A DNA stretch of 7,511 nt from JBBKWQ01 sp037969115 (GTDB taxonomy: Bacteria; Actinomycetota; Acidimicrobiia; Acidimicrobiales; Ilumatobacteraceae), in the NCBI GenBank assembly GCA_037969115.1, contig JBBKWQ010000186.1:1-7511 (forward strand), read 5' to 3'. This document shows, in pieces, positions 1-6,083 of the stretch; positions within the stretch are counted from its first letter, which is position 1, and the number at the start of each line of letters is the position of its first letter. Made by a program: the position numbers and the translations under genes. The notes under the pieces were generated by a model. That model did no database searches. It was not told the DNA's origin and was given only the letters and a program-made list of their open reading frames with translations.

Positions 1-436
1 GCGGATGCACGTCGGGTTCGACGTAGGCGGAACCCGGAATCGGGTTGCCGTGCGGACACGTCGTGGGGCTTCCGAGCAGACGATCGAGGGCATCCTCGAC
101 GTTCGGGCTCATGATGTGCTCCCACTTGCCGGCTTCGTGGTGGGCTTCGGCCCACGACAGGTGCAACACGTCGGTGAGAAACCGTTCGGCGATGCGGTGG
201 CGACGAACCACACGCTCTGCGAGCGTGGCGCCGTCTTCCGTGAGGCGGATCGCGCCGTCGTTCGTGACCAGGCCCTGGGTTTCGAGACGTTTGATCATTT
301 CGCTGACCGCGGGTCGGCTGACCTGGAGCCGTTCCGCGATGCGTGCCTGGATGACGTCGACATCGTCCTCCTTCAGCTCGAAAATGCACTCGCAGTACTC
401 TTCGAACGCTGGGTGGTGTTCTCCGGCGGCAGGCAT
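1..436 (-). CDS. DtxR/MntR-family metal-dependent transcriptional repressor (C-terminus cut by window edge)
   Basis: Reading the minus strand from the ATG at 436 gives 145 codons that run off the window start. Residues about 10-75 form a winged helix-turn-helix: RIAERLQVSRPAVSEMIKRL is the helix-turn-helix and the wing ends in IRLTEDG. Residues 76-135 match the metal-binding/dimerisation domain, with HRIAERFL (His80, Glu84), EAHHEAGKWEH (His99, Glu106, His107) and the family signature SPTTCPHGNPIPG. The family binds Fe(II) or Mn(II) and then represses uptake or homeostasis genes. The metal site is mixed. Glu13 and Glu16 sit where MntR has Asp8 and Glu11 (IdeR has Met10 at the first), while Gly103 replaces the Cys102 (IdeR) or Glu99 (MntR) ligand. 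I therefore give no gene symbol. A C-terminal SH3-like domain, if present, lies outside the window. It lies 61 bp downstream of the helicase gene on the same strand, so co-transcription is possible. The family call is secure; the metal is not. Confidence 0.93.
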   Translation of the reverse strand, partial: MPAAGEHHPAFEEYCECIFELKEDDVDVIQARIAERLQVSRPAVSEMIKRLETQGLVTNDGAIRLTEDGATLAERVVRRHRIAERFLTDVLHLSWAEAHHEAGKWEHIMSPNVEDALDRLLGSPTTCPHGNPIPGSAYVEPDVHP

Positions 437-475
437 AAAGCCAGCCTACCAACTGACGTTCGGTGTTCTGTCGGC
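437..475 (-). promoter_or_regulatory. Possible leaderless promoter / metal-box-like site for the DtxR gene
   Basis: On the minus strand TAGGCT (448-443) lies 6 nt before the ATG at 436. It fits the TAnnnT pattern of actinobacterial -10 elements at leaderless genes, and no Shine-Dalgarno sequence is visible. No good -35 is present at 16-18 bp. TAGGCT is also the core of the IdeR/DtxR box, but the flanking bases match poorly (about 10 of 19 by eye), so autoregulation is only a suggestion. Confidence 0.25.
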
Positions 476-497
476 CGTTGGTCCGATGGCTCGCGGC

Positions 498-2279
498 TCA
501 GCGATTGCGTTCGCGTCGCAGCCAGCTCTCGGCGTAGCGCAGGCGACGTTCGAGTTGGTCCATGGTGGCCACGGAGACCTTGCTCACCCCGGCCAGGCGG
601 TTCATCTCGCCCTGCACCCTGGCGTGACCCCAGCCCGTGAGATCGACGAGCCGCTTCGCGATGTGTGCGTTCCGGGTGCGCAGATCGTCTTTTCGTTCCG
701 CGACGCTCATCGTTCCGATCGTCACCGAGCCGGCCGGCGTGGGCACAGTCGGGAGGTCGATGGCCAATTCGGGGTCGGCCGTGAACTCGGGTTCGGGCAC
801 GTCGGGTTCGTCGTCGAACATCTGCACCCCGAGTTCGGTGACGGTGTGGAACTTGACTCCCGTCGCCGTCGACGACACGACAGAGAAGAGCGAAAGCTGT
901 TCGGTCATGTCGTCATCGTGTACCTGGCGATCGAGTTCGTCACCGAGATCAGTGTCGTCGCCGGTGCCCGGGGGCCTCAACACGTGGCGCCGCGCCTCGG
1001 CGATCTGGAACGCATGGTTCCGCAAGCGGGGATCGTCCGGGACGTACACGTAGGCCTTCTGACTCGGCCGTCCCGACTGCCAGCGTACGAAGCGCCCGAC
1101 CGCCTGCCGGAAGAACAACTCGGTCGAGGTCGTGGTCGCGTACACGCCGACGCGGAGGCGAGGGATGTCGACACCCTCGCTGACCATGCGAACCGACACC
1201 AGCCACGGTCGGTCGTTCGTCGAGAACTCGGCGATCTTCCGCGACGAGGTCGGGTCATCGCTCACCACCACGTCGGCGGGGACGCGGAACCGGTCACGGA
1301 GGAGCCGAGCGATGCCCAGGGCGTGGTCCTGGTCGATGGCGATGACCAGCCCGCCGGCTGACGGGTGCGTGTGACGGATCGCACGGAGCCGCTCGTTGGC
1401 CTGGGCGAGCACGGTGGGGAGCCACTCGCCGTCGAGACTCAGGGCAGTGCGCAGCCGGGCCGAAGTCTGGTCCTTGGTCAGCTCGTCCTGGAAACTCGCC
1501 CGCACCACATCGCCGCTGGGATTGCTCCACTCCATCTCGCCGTCGACGCGCGGGAAGTACACGGGTCGCACCACTCCTCCGTCTCGCAGTGCATCGGCGT
1601 AGCCGTACACGTAGTCGGCATGTGCGAGGTCTCCCTCGCCGGTGGCGTCGTAGCGAACGAACGGAATCTGTGCGGCGTCGGACCGGAACGGCGTACCCGA
1701 CAGCGACAAGCGGGTTGCGGCCAGTCCGAACGCGTGCCGCACGCCGTCGCCCCACGCCCGCTCGTGCCCCGCGTGGTGGATCTCGTCGAGGATGACCATG
1801 CCATCAGCACAGAGCCCGCGGAGTTTGTCGGCGGTGTTGCCGGTGGCAACCTGCTGGTAGGTGGTGACGAGACCGTGGACGTCTCGTGCGAGTCCGTCGC
1901 TGGGCGACCAATCGGGGTCGAGTTGCAGACCCATCCGGTGAGCGGCGAGCGACCACTGCACCTTCAGGTGGCTCGTCGGTGCGACCACCACGAGGGTTCG
2001 CGGGTCATCGGCCAGTGTGGCACGAGCGCAGGCGAGCGCGAACGTGGTCTTGCCGGCGCCGGGGGTTGCGACGGCGAGGAAGTCGTTGGCGTCGGACGCC
2101 GACATTTGCGCCGACCGAAAGAGATCGAAGGCCTGGCGCTGCCATGGACGCAGGGTGTACGTGCTCAATCGATGCCCATCGCTCGACACCCACTGGTTGG
2201 TCGACGGGGCTGGCGAGACGTGCGCATGGATGCGCCAGTGTGCCCGCGTGCTGTGAGGTCGCCAACCCTGCCGAGGCAA
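498..2279 (-). CDS. Superfamily 2 DEAD/DEAH-box helicase with a sliding-clamp-binding motif
   Basis: This is a 593-residue ATP-dependent nucleic-acid translocase. The SF2 motifs appear in order: a Q-motif-like LRPWQ (43-47), Walker A ATPGAGKT (71-78), motif II DEIHH (165-169), motif III SGTPFR (194-199), motif V SEGVDIPRL (367-375) and motif VI QAVGRFVR (392-399). The DEIH box and the SGTPFR motif resemble the SSL2/XPB-UvrB-like branch rather than RNA DEAD-box proteins, so DNA is the more likely substrate. After the motor comes an acidic linker (about 438-460), then QLSLF (461-465), a second acidic stretch (about 487-520) and a helical C-terminal module (about 535-593) that I do not recognise by name. 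The longest ORF starts at TTG 2279 without a ribosome-binding site. GTG at codon 31 (2189) or TTG at codon 38 (2168) are alternatives and would leave more room for the divergent promoters. The biological role is unknown; DNA repair or replication support is my inference from the clamp motif. Confidence 0.94.
   Translation of the reverse strand: MPRQGWRPHSTRAHWRIHAHVSPAPSTNQWVSSDGHRLSTYTLRPWQRQAFDLFRSAQMSASDANDFLAVATPGAGKTTFALACARATLADDPRTLVVVAPTSHLKVQWSLAAHRMGLQLDPDWSPSDGLARDVHGLVTTYQQVATGNTADKLRGLCADGMVILDEIHHAGHERAWGDGVRHAFGLAATRLSLSGTPFRSDAAQIPFVRYDATGEGDLAHADYVYGYADALRDGGVVRPVYFPRVDGEMEWSNPSGDVVRASFQDELTKDQTSARLRTALSLDGEWLPTVLAQANERLRAIRHTHPSAGGLVIAIDQDHALGIARLLRDRFRVPADVVVSDDPTSSRKIAEFSTNDRPWLVSVRMVSEGVDIPRLRVGVYATTTSTELFFRQAVGRFVRWQSGRPSQKAYVYVPDDPRLRNHAFQIAEARRHVLRPPGTGDDTDLGDELDRQVHDDDMTEQLSLFSVVSSTATGVKFHTVTELGVQMFDDEPDVPEPEFTADPELAIDLPTVPTPAGSVTIGTMSVAERKDDLRTRNAHIAKRLVDLTGWGHARVQGEMNRLAGVSKVSVATMDQLERRLRYAESWLRRERNR
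885..899 (-). other. QLSLF beta-clamp-binding pentapeptide inside the helicase
   Basis: Residues 461-465 of the helicase read QLSLF, an exact match to the bacterial sliding-clamp (DnaN) binding consensus QL[S/D]LF. It sits just after the helicase core and after a run of acidic residues (HDDDMTE), in a stretch likely to be unstructured and exposed, as is usual for such motifs. The match is seen directly; binding is an inference. Confidence 0.6.
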
Positions 2280-2290
2280 CCGGCCGATGT

Positions 2291-2304
2291 TCTGATTACA
2301 TGTC
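2291..2304. promoter_or_regulatory. AT-rich divergent promoter candidate between helicase and SGNH genes
   Basis: This is the only AT-rich patch between two divergently read genes. On the minus strand 2300-2295 reads TGTAAT, five of six matches to the -10 consensus, facing the helicase. On the plus strand TGATTACAT (2293-2301) ends 6 nt before the ATG at 2308 and could be a weak extended -10 for a leaderless SGNH transcript. No convincing -35 is visible for either. The two -10 candidates overlap, so use of one could exclude the other. Confidence 0.3.
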
Positions 2305-2307
2305 CCG

Positions 2308-4269
2308 ATGCGAGTTCAGAAAGTGGTACAACGACGACGCACAGTGTCCGTCCGCTCCGTAGGAGTTGTCGTGATCGGCGCGCTGTTCGGAATGGCGCCG
2401 AGTCTCGTCGGTCTCCCGCTCGACGGTGGTCCGCTCGGCGCAGTCGGTGTCGGTTCGAACCGAGCCGAGGCTGCGAGCCAAGCGAGTCGTCTGGTTCCGG
2501 TCGGCCCGATCCGCCTGGCCGACACACGCGGGGCCACCTGCGACTGCGAGCAGATCAATCCGAACCGGATTCGCGTCGCGGTCGCCGGACGAGACGGGAT
2601 CGCCGAGGACATCACCGCCGCGGCCGTCACCATTACGGCCACCGACGTGTCGCAGACGGGTTACGTCACGGCGTACCCGTCGCTGACCGACGTGCCGACG
2701 ACGTCGACCCTGAACCTCAAGAATCTCGACGACGTCGCGAACTCTGCGATCATTCCGGTTGGCAGTGACGGTGCGATCGAACTCGACGCGACGATGGCGA
2801 TCGGTTCGGGCGCCGAACTCATCGTCGACGTCACAGCGGTGTTCGAACCGTCAGGCCCCTCCCGAGCGGGACGATTCGTCGCAGTAGAGCCGGAGCGACT
2901 GGTCGATACACGATCGTTCGGCCAGCAGACCCTGCCGCCGGGCGGCACGCTCGATGTCGCACTCCCATCTGGAGTCGATTCGGACGCCACGGCGTTGGCC
3001 ATCAACGTCACCAGCGACGGCGCACCACAGGCGGGCTACGTGAGCGTGTTCGCCGCCGGCGACGACGTTCCGTTCACATCGATGCTCAACCCGAACGGCA
3101 GTGGACGTCCGGTTGCCGGATCGATCATCGCTCCTGCGAACTCCGGCGGCATCACCCTCCGCTCCGATGCGGGTGGCGACCTGATCGTCGACATCGTCGG
3201 CTGGTTCACCGGGTCGTCCGCGACGCCTTCGAACGAAGGGCTCTTCGTCACGGTGGCGCCCGACCGCCTGGTCGACACGCGACAGTTGCCGGTGCCGGTT
3301 TTCGCCGGCGGCACGATCGAGGTCGATCCCGAAGTCGATGCGTCGGCCATCGTGACCAACCTCACCATCGATCGCAGCAGGTCGAACGGCTTCGTCACGG
3401 GTGTCCCCGCCGGACGCCCACTCCCTGAGGTGTCGTCGGTCAATGCGGTCAGCGAGTGGGACACCGTGGCGAACTTCGCCATCACGCCGATCTCCACGAG
3501 GGGCGCGGCCTACTACTCCGAGCGTGGCACCGACCTGATCGTCGATATCACCGGCTATTTCCAGGGTGACCCGATGGCTGCCACGCAACCGCCGGCGCCC
3601 AACACGGGTCTGTCGAAAGGCCTGCTCGTCGGCGATTCGACGATGCTGGCGATCCCGTCATACCGAACCCAGTACGGGTTGCAGGGTTTCACGGCCCAGG
3701 TGGAAGCCGAATCGTGCCGGGCGCTGAACCAGCCATCGTGCGGCCGGAGCTATCGCCCGCCGAACTCGGTGAGCAAGATCAACGAGCAGACCCACATCTT
3801 CGACTCGGTCGTGATCATGGCCGGCTATGACGAGTGGTACACCACGTTCGAATCCAGCTTCAACGCGGTGGTCCAAGCCGCGAGGGACACGGGTGCTCGT
3901 CGGGTGATCTGGCTCAGCTACAAGGACGACGTGCCCTACCTGTTGCCGAACGGCGTGCCCGCACGGGAGTCGCTGATTCAGATGAACAACAACCTGGAGC
4001 AACTGGTGGCATCCGGGGCGTATTCCGACGTGATCATCGCCGACTGGAACTCGTACACGGAAGGCGTCGGCGACTGGATCAGCCCCGACGGCATCCACCT
4101 GCGACCGACTGGTGCACTCGGGTTGGCCGACTACATCTCGCGCTACATCGCCCACCTCGAAGGGCGATCGTGCCCGCAGCCGTGGGAGGTCGGAGGCTCG
4201 ACCGCCGGCGTCTGCCCGAACCCCGACGAGCATGGCCCGCCGGCCGACGTGGTGACGCTCTATTCGTGA
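2308..4269 (+). CDS. Exported SGNH/GDSL-like hydrolase with three N-terminal RLVDTR beta repeats
   Basis: This 653-residue protein starts with a signal peptide: basic MRVQKVVQRRR, a hydrophobic stretch (about 17-37) and an AEA site near 53-55. It should therefore act outside the membrane. Three repeats follow (about 61-180, 188-300, 311-418), each opening with RL(V/A)DTR and closing with LIVD(V/I)xxxF. This beta-rich module is common in actinobacterial surface and secreted proteins. Residues 436-620 form an SGNH-type hydrolase: block I GDST with nucleophile candidate Ser444, block III GYDEW (506-510) and block V SPDGIHL with Asp594 and His597. Cys470/Cys478 and Cys622/Cys636 could be disulphides. 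Such enzymes cleave ester or acetyl groups; the substrate here is unknown. The block III Asn that helps form the oxyanion hole is Asp508, which raises doubt about activity. No ribosome-binding site is visible before the ATG, so translation may be leaderless. It reads divergently from the helicase. Confidence 0.88.
   Translation: MRVQKVVQRRRTVSVRSVGVVVIGALFGMAPSLVGLPLDGGPLGAVGVGSNRAEAASQASRLVPVGPIRLADTRGATCDCEQINPNRIRVAVAGRDGIAEDITAAAVTITATDVSQTGYVTAYPSLTDVPTTSTLNLKNLDDVANSAIIPVGSDGAIELDATMAIGSGAELIVDVTAVFEPSGPSRAGRFVAVEPERLVDTRSFGQQTLPPGGTLDVALPSGVDSDATALAINVTSDGAPQAGYVSVFAAGDDVPFTSMLNPNGSGRPVAGSIIAPANSGGITLRSDAGGDLIVDIVGWFTGSSATPSNEGLFVTVAPDRLVDTRQLPVPVFAGGTIEVDPEVDASAIVTNLTIDRSRSNGFVTGVPAGRPLPEVSSVNAVSEWDTVANFAITPISTRGAAYYSERGTDLIVDITGYFQGDPMAATQPPAPNTGLSKGLLVGDSTMLAIPSYRTQYGLQGFTAQVEAESCRALNQPSCGRSYRPPNSVSKINEQTHIFDSVVIMAGYDEWYTTFESSFNAVVQAARDTGARRVIWLSYKDDVPYLLPNGVPARESLIQMNNNLEQLVASGAYSDVIIADWNSYTEGVGDWISPDGIHLRPTGALGLADYISRYIAHLEGRSCPQPWEVGGSTAGVCPNPDEHGPPADVVTLYS
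2488..3561 (+). repeat. Three diverged protein-level RLVDTR repeats in the SGNH protein
   Basis: Copies lie at about 2488-2847, 2869-3207 and 3238-3561. Shared landmarks are RLADTR/RLVDTR/RLVDTR near the start, a central GYVTAYP / GYVSVFA / GFVTGVP, a TSTLN / TSMLN / SSVNA strand, and LIVDVTAVF / LIVDIVGWF / LIVDITGYF at the end. The copies are diverged at DNA level, which points to an old duplication. The first is the most altered: it has RLADTR and a Cys-Asp-Cys insertion (78-80). Confidence 0.8.
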
Positions 4270-4303
4270 CCGGCCCCGAGACCCGACCTGACACACTGGA
4301 ACG

Positions 4304-4318
4304 ATGCGCCTGAACTGA
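4304..4318 (+). CDS. Possible four-codon leader peptide (MRLN) upstream of the ABC-F gene
   Basis: In the gap between the SGNH gene and the ABC-F gene there is ATG CGC CTG AAC TGA, encoding Met-Arg-Leu-Asn. A GGA lies only 3 nt upstream of the ATG, so initiation would be poor by standard spacing. Some ABC-F resistance genes are controlled by very short upstream ORFs through ribosome-mediated attenuation. The location before a strong hairpin fits that model, but so short an ORF can easily occur by chance. Confidence 0.2.
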   Translation: MRLN

Positions 4319-4342
4319 GCCCACCCGTTCCGTCCGCCATCT

Positions 4343-4375
4343 GATCGGCGCAAGGCCGTCTCGACGGCGCCGATC
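4343..4375 (+). terminator. Strong hairpin in the SGNH/ABC-F gap: terminator or attenuator
   Basis: GATCGGCGC (4343-4351) is perfectly complementary to GCGCCGATC (4367-4375), giving a 9-bp stem with a 15-nt loop. An alternative inner stem, GCCGT (4355-4359) with ACGGC (4364-4368), shares bases 4367-4368, so the two cannot both form fully. No T-run follows (CTGGTT), so this is not a classic intrinsic terminator. It ends 19 nt before the ABC-F ATG and just before its Shine-Dalgarno GTGAGG (4382-4387). That suits either termination of the SGNH transcript or control of the ABC-F gene. The hairpin itself is clear; its role is not. Confidence 0.55.
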
Positions 4376-4394
4376 TGGTTCGTGAGGTCTCAAC

Positions 4395-5999
4395 ATGTCG
4401 GTTTCGCTCCACGCTCGTTCCATCACGCTCAGCCGCGGCGCGCGCGTGCTGATCGAGGGTTCGTCACTCACGCTGGCGGCCGGCGATCGAGTTGGGCTGG
4501 TCGGTCCCAACGGCGTCGGAAAGTCGTCGTTGCTCGGTGCGCTCGCGGGAGAACTTCCCGTCGACTCCGGCACCATCGAGGCGTCGACACCCGGTGCGAC
4601 GGTCGGTTGGCTCCGTCAGGAACCCGACCGCAGCGCCGCCAGCGTTCGCGAGTTCATTGCCGAGCGCACTGGGGCCACGTCGGCGCAGCGCGAACTCGAC
4701 GACGCCACTCTCTTGCTCGCTGCAGGTGAACCCGGATGCGACGATCGGTACAACCTGGCACTCGAGCACTGGCTGCGCCTCGGCGTCGCCGATCTCGAGG
4801 CACGCACCGGCGATGTCGCCGACGATCTCCGACTTCCGGCGCGGACGCTCGATCAGCCGATGGCGTCGTTGTCGGGTGGTGAAGCGGGTCGCGCGTGTCT
4901 GGCTACCCTGTTGCTGAGCAGGTTCGACGCGTACCTGCTCGACGAGCCGACGAACGATCTCGACCTGGTAGGGCTCGAGCGGCTGGAAGACTGGATGCTC
5001 GATCAGCGCGCCGGTGTGCTGTTCGTGAGCCACGACCGCCGGTTCCTGGAACGTGTCGCGACCGACGTCGTCGAGCTCGACGAGTTCACGCATCACCTCT
5101 CCAGATTCGGTGGTGGTTGGGGGTCGTATCAGCGTGAACGCGAAGTGGCTCGGCAGCACGCGTGGCAGCAGTTCGAGGACTACGACACGAAACGCCGTGG
5201 ATTGGCAGACAGAGCGCAGCGCGAGCGCGAGTGGGCGTCGCAGGGTCTGTCGAAGGTGAACAAATCGGGTGAGCCGGACAAACACATTCGAGCGTTCAAG
5301 GTGAATCAGACCGAGCAACTCGCCGGCCGTGCCGCCCGAACAGCACGCGCTGCCGACCGGCTCGAGCAGGTCGAGAAACCGCGCGAACCGTGGCAGCTGC
5401 GCTTCTCGATCGCGGCGACGCCACGGAGCGGGGATGTCGTTTCGCGACTGATCGGTGCCACTGCGCAACGCGGCGCCTTCCACCTCGGGCCGATCGATCT
5501 GTTGGTCGCGTTCGGCGATCGCATCGCGGTCACCGGGCCGAACGGCGCGGGCAAGACGACACTGCTGCATCTGATACTCGGGCGCATCGAACCCGAAGCG
5601 GGGAGCGCCGAGCTCGGGTCGGGTGTGGTGGTCGGTGAGCTGACGCAGCTGCGCTCGCAGCTCCAGGGCGACTCGTTGCTCCGCGCGTTCATGGATGTCA
5701 CGACGTTGACGGTGCCGGACGCCCGGACACTGCTCGCCAAGTTCGGACTGGTCGGCGAGCACGTCGAGCGGCCGACCGCATCGTTGTCGCCGGGCGAGCG
5801 CACTCGGGCGGCGCTTGCGCTGTTCATGGCGAGCGGTGCGAACCTCCTCGTGCTGGACGAGCCGACGAACCACCTCGACCTGCCTGCGATCGAGCAACTC
5901 GAACAGGCGCTCGACGCCTATGACGGCACGCTGCTGCTCGTCACACACGATCGTGCGCTCCTCGAGGCCGTTCGGCTCACCCGCACCATCGAGTTGTGA
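4395..5999 (+). CDS. ABC-F family ATPase (ribosome-associated, antibiotic-resistance-type candidate)
   Basis: This is a 534-residue protein with two ATP-binding cassettes and no membrane segments, the hallmark of ABC-F proteins. These bind the ribosomal E site and act on translation or displace antibiotics. NBD1: Walker A GPNGVGKS (37-44), signature LSGGEAGR (159-166), Walker B LLDEP with Glu184, switch SHD (212-214). NBD2: GPNGAGKT (381-388), LSPGERTR (464-471), LVLDEP with Glu489, THD (517-519). Both sites look catalytically complete. The linker between cassettes (about 240-335) is long and rich in Arg and Lys, as in ABC-F proteins that reach the peptidyl-transferase centre. It does not look like EttA, the housekeeping member. 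The ATG is supported by GTGAGG seven bases upstream. A 125-bp leader with a hairpin precedes it. Resistance to macrolides, lincosamides or similar drugs is possible but unproven; a general translation factor is the alternative. Confidence 0.94.
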   Translation: MSVSLHARSITLSRGARVLIEGSSLTLAAGDRVGLVGPNGVGKSSLLGALAGELPVDSGTIEASTPGATVGWLRQEPDRSAASVREFIAERTGATSAQRELDDATLLLAAGEPGCDDRYNLALEHWLRLGVADLEARTGDVADDLRLPARTLDQPMASLSGGEAGRACLATLLLSRFDAYLLDEPTNDLDLVGLERLEDWMLDQRAGVLFVSHDRRFLERVATDVVELDEFTHHLSRFGGGWGSYQREREVARQHAWQQFEDYDTKRRGLADRAQREREWASQGLSKVNKSGEPDKHIRAFKVNQTEQLAGRAARTARAADRLEQVEKPREPWQLRFSIAATPRSGDVVSRLIGATAQRGAFHLGPIDLLVAFGDRIAVTGPNGAGKTTLLHLILGRIEPEAGSAELGSGVVVGELTQLRSQLQGDSLLRAFMDVTTLTVPDARTLLAKFGLVGEHVERPTASLSPGERTRAALALFMASGANLLVLDEPTNHLDLPAIEQLEQALDAYDGTLLLVTHDRALLEAVRLTRTIEL

Positions 6000-6013
6000 C
6001 CCGGGCCGACGAC

Positions 6014-6075
6014 GTTCCTCAAGTTTGTGTCAGGAACCACCTGATCGGCTCATTGTGCGGTGTTTTCGTGCCGAT
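6014..6075 (+). promoter_or_regulatory. Three chained inverted repeats in the ABC-F/HD-GYP gap
   Basis: The 84-bp gap holds three short inverted repeats with overlapping arms. They are GTTCCT (6014-6019) with AGGAAC (6032-6037); TCAGG (6030-6034) with CCTGA (6040-6044); and ATCGGC (6044-6049) with GCCGAT (6070-6075). Adjacent stems exclude one another, as in an attenuator. The third ends next to the purine-rich GGGAAG (6076-6081) just before the GTG start. The stems are only 5-6 bp, so chance is a serious alternative. No T-run terminator is visible for the ABC-F gene. Confidence 0.3.
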
Positions 6076-6083
6076 GGGAAGAC

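Noticed and set aside
45..1361. Long plus-strand open frame of 438 codons over the repressor and helicase genes
   Set aside because: It is antisense to two strongly recognisable proteins and its translation shows no family motif; long antisense open frames are common at high GC.
1365..2768. Plus-strand open frame of 467 codons spanning the helicase start and the SGNH gene start
   Set aside because: It crosses two well-supported genes in another frame, and its product becomes Arg-rich and low-complexity with no recognisable domain.
498..4269. Helicase plus SGNH protein as parts of an anti-phage defence island
   Set aside because: The helicase stands alone without nuclease, methylase or other defence partners, and the SGNH protein is an exported surface protein; nothing in the window links them beyond divergence.
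4288..4316. CTGACA, 17 bp, TGAACT as a promoter for the ABC-F gene
   Set aside because: The -35 matches five of six bases but the -10 only three of six. A start from it would also fall after the MRLN ORF, so it conflicts with the attenuation model. I could not choose between them from sequence alone and left it out of the features.
4343..4375. Hairpin as a classic Rho-independent terminator
   Set aside because: The stem is strong but no T-run follows, so I list it as terminator or attenuator with moderate confidence only.
4464..5948. Minus-strand open frame of 494 codons inside the ABC-F gene
   Set aside because: It lies wholly antisense to a complete ABC-F protein; the Arg/Gln-rich product is a codon-bias shadow.
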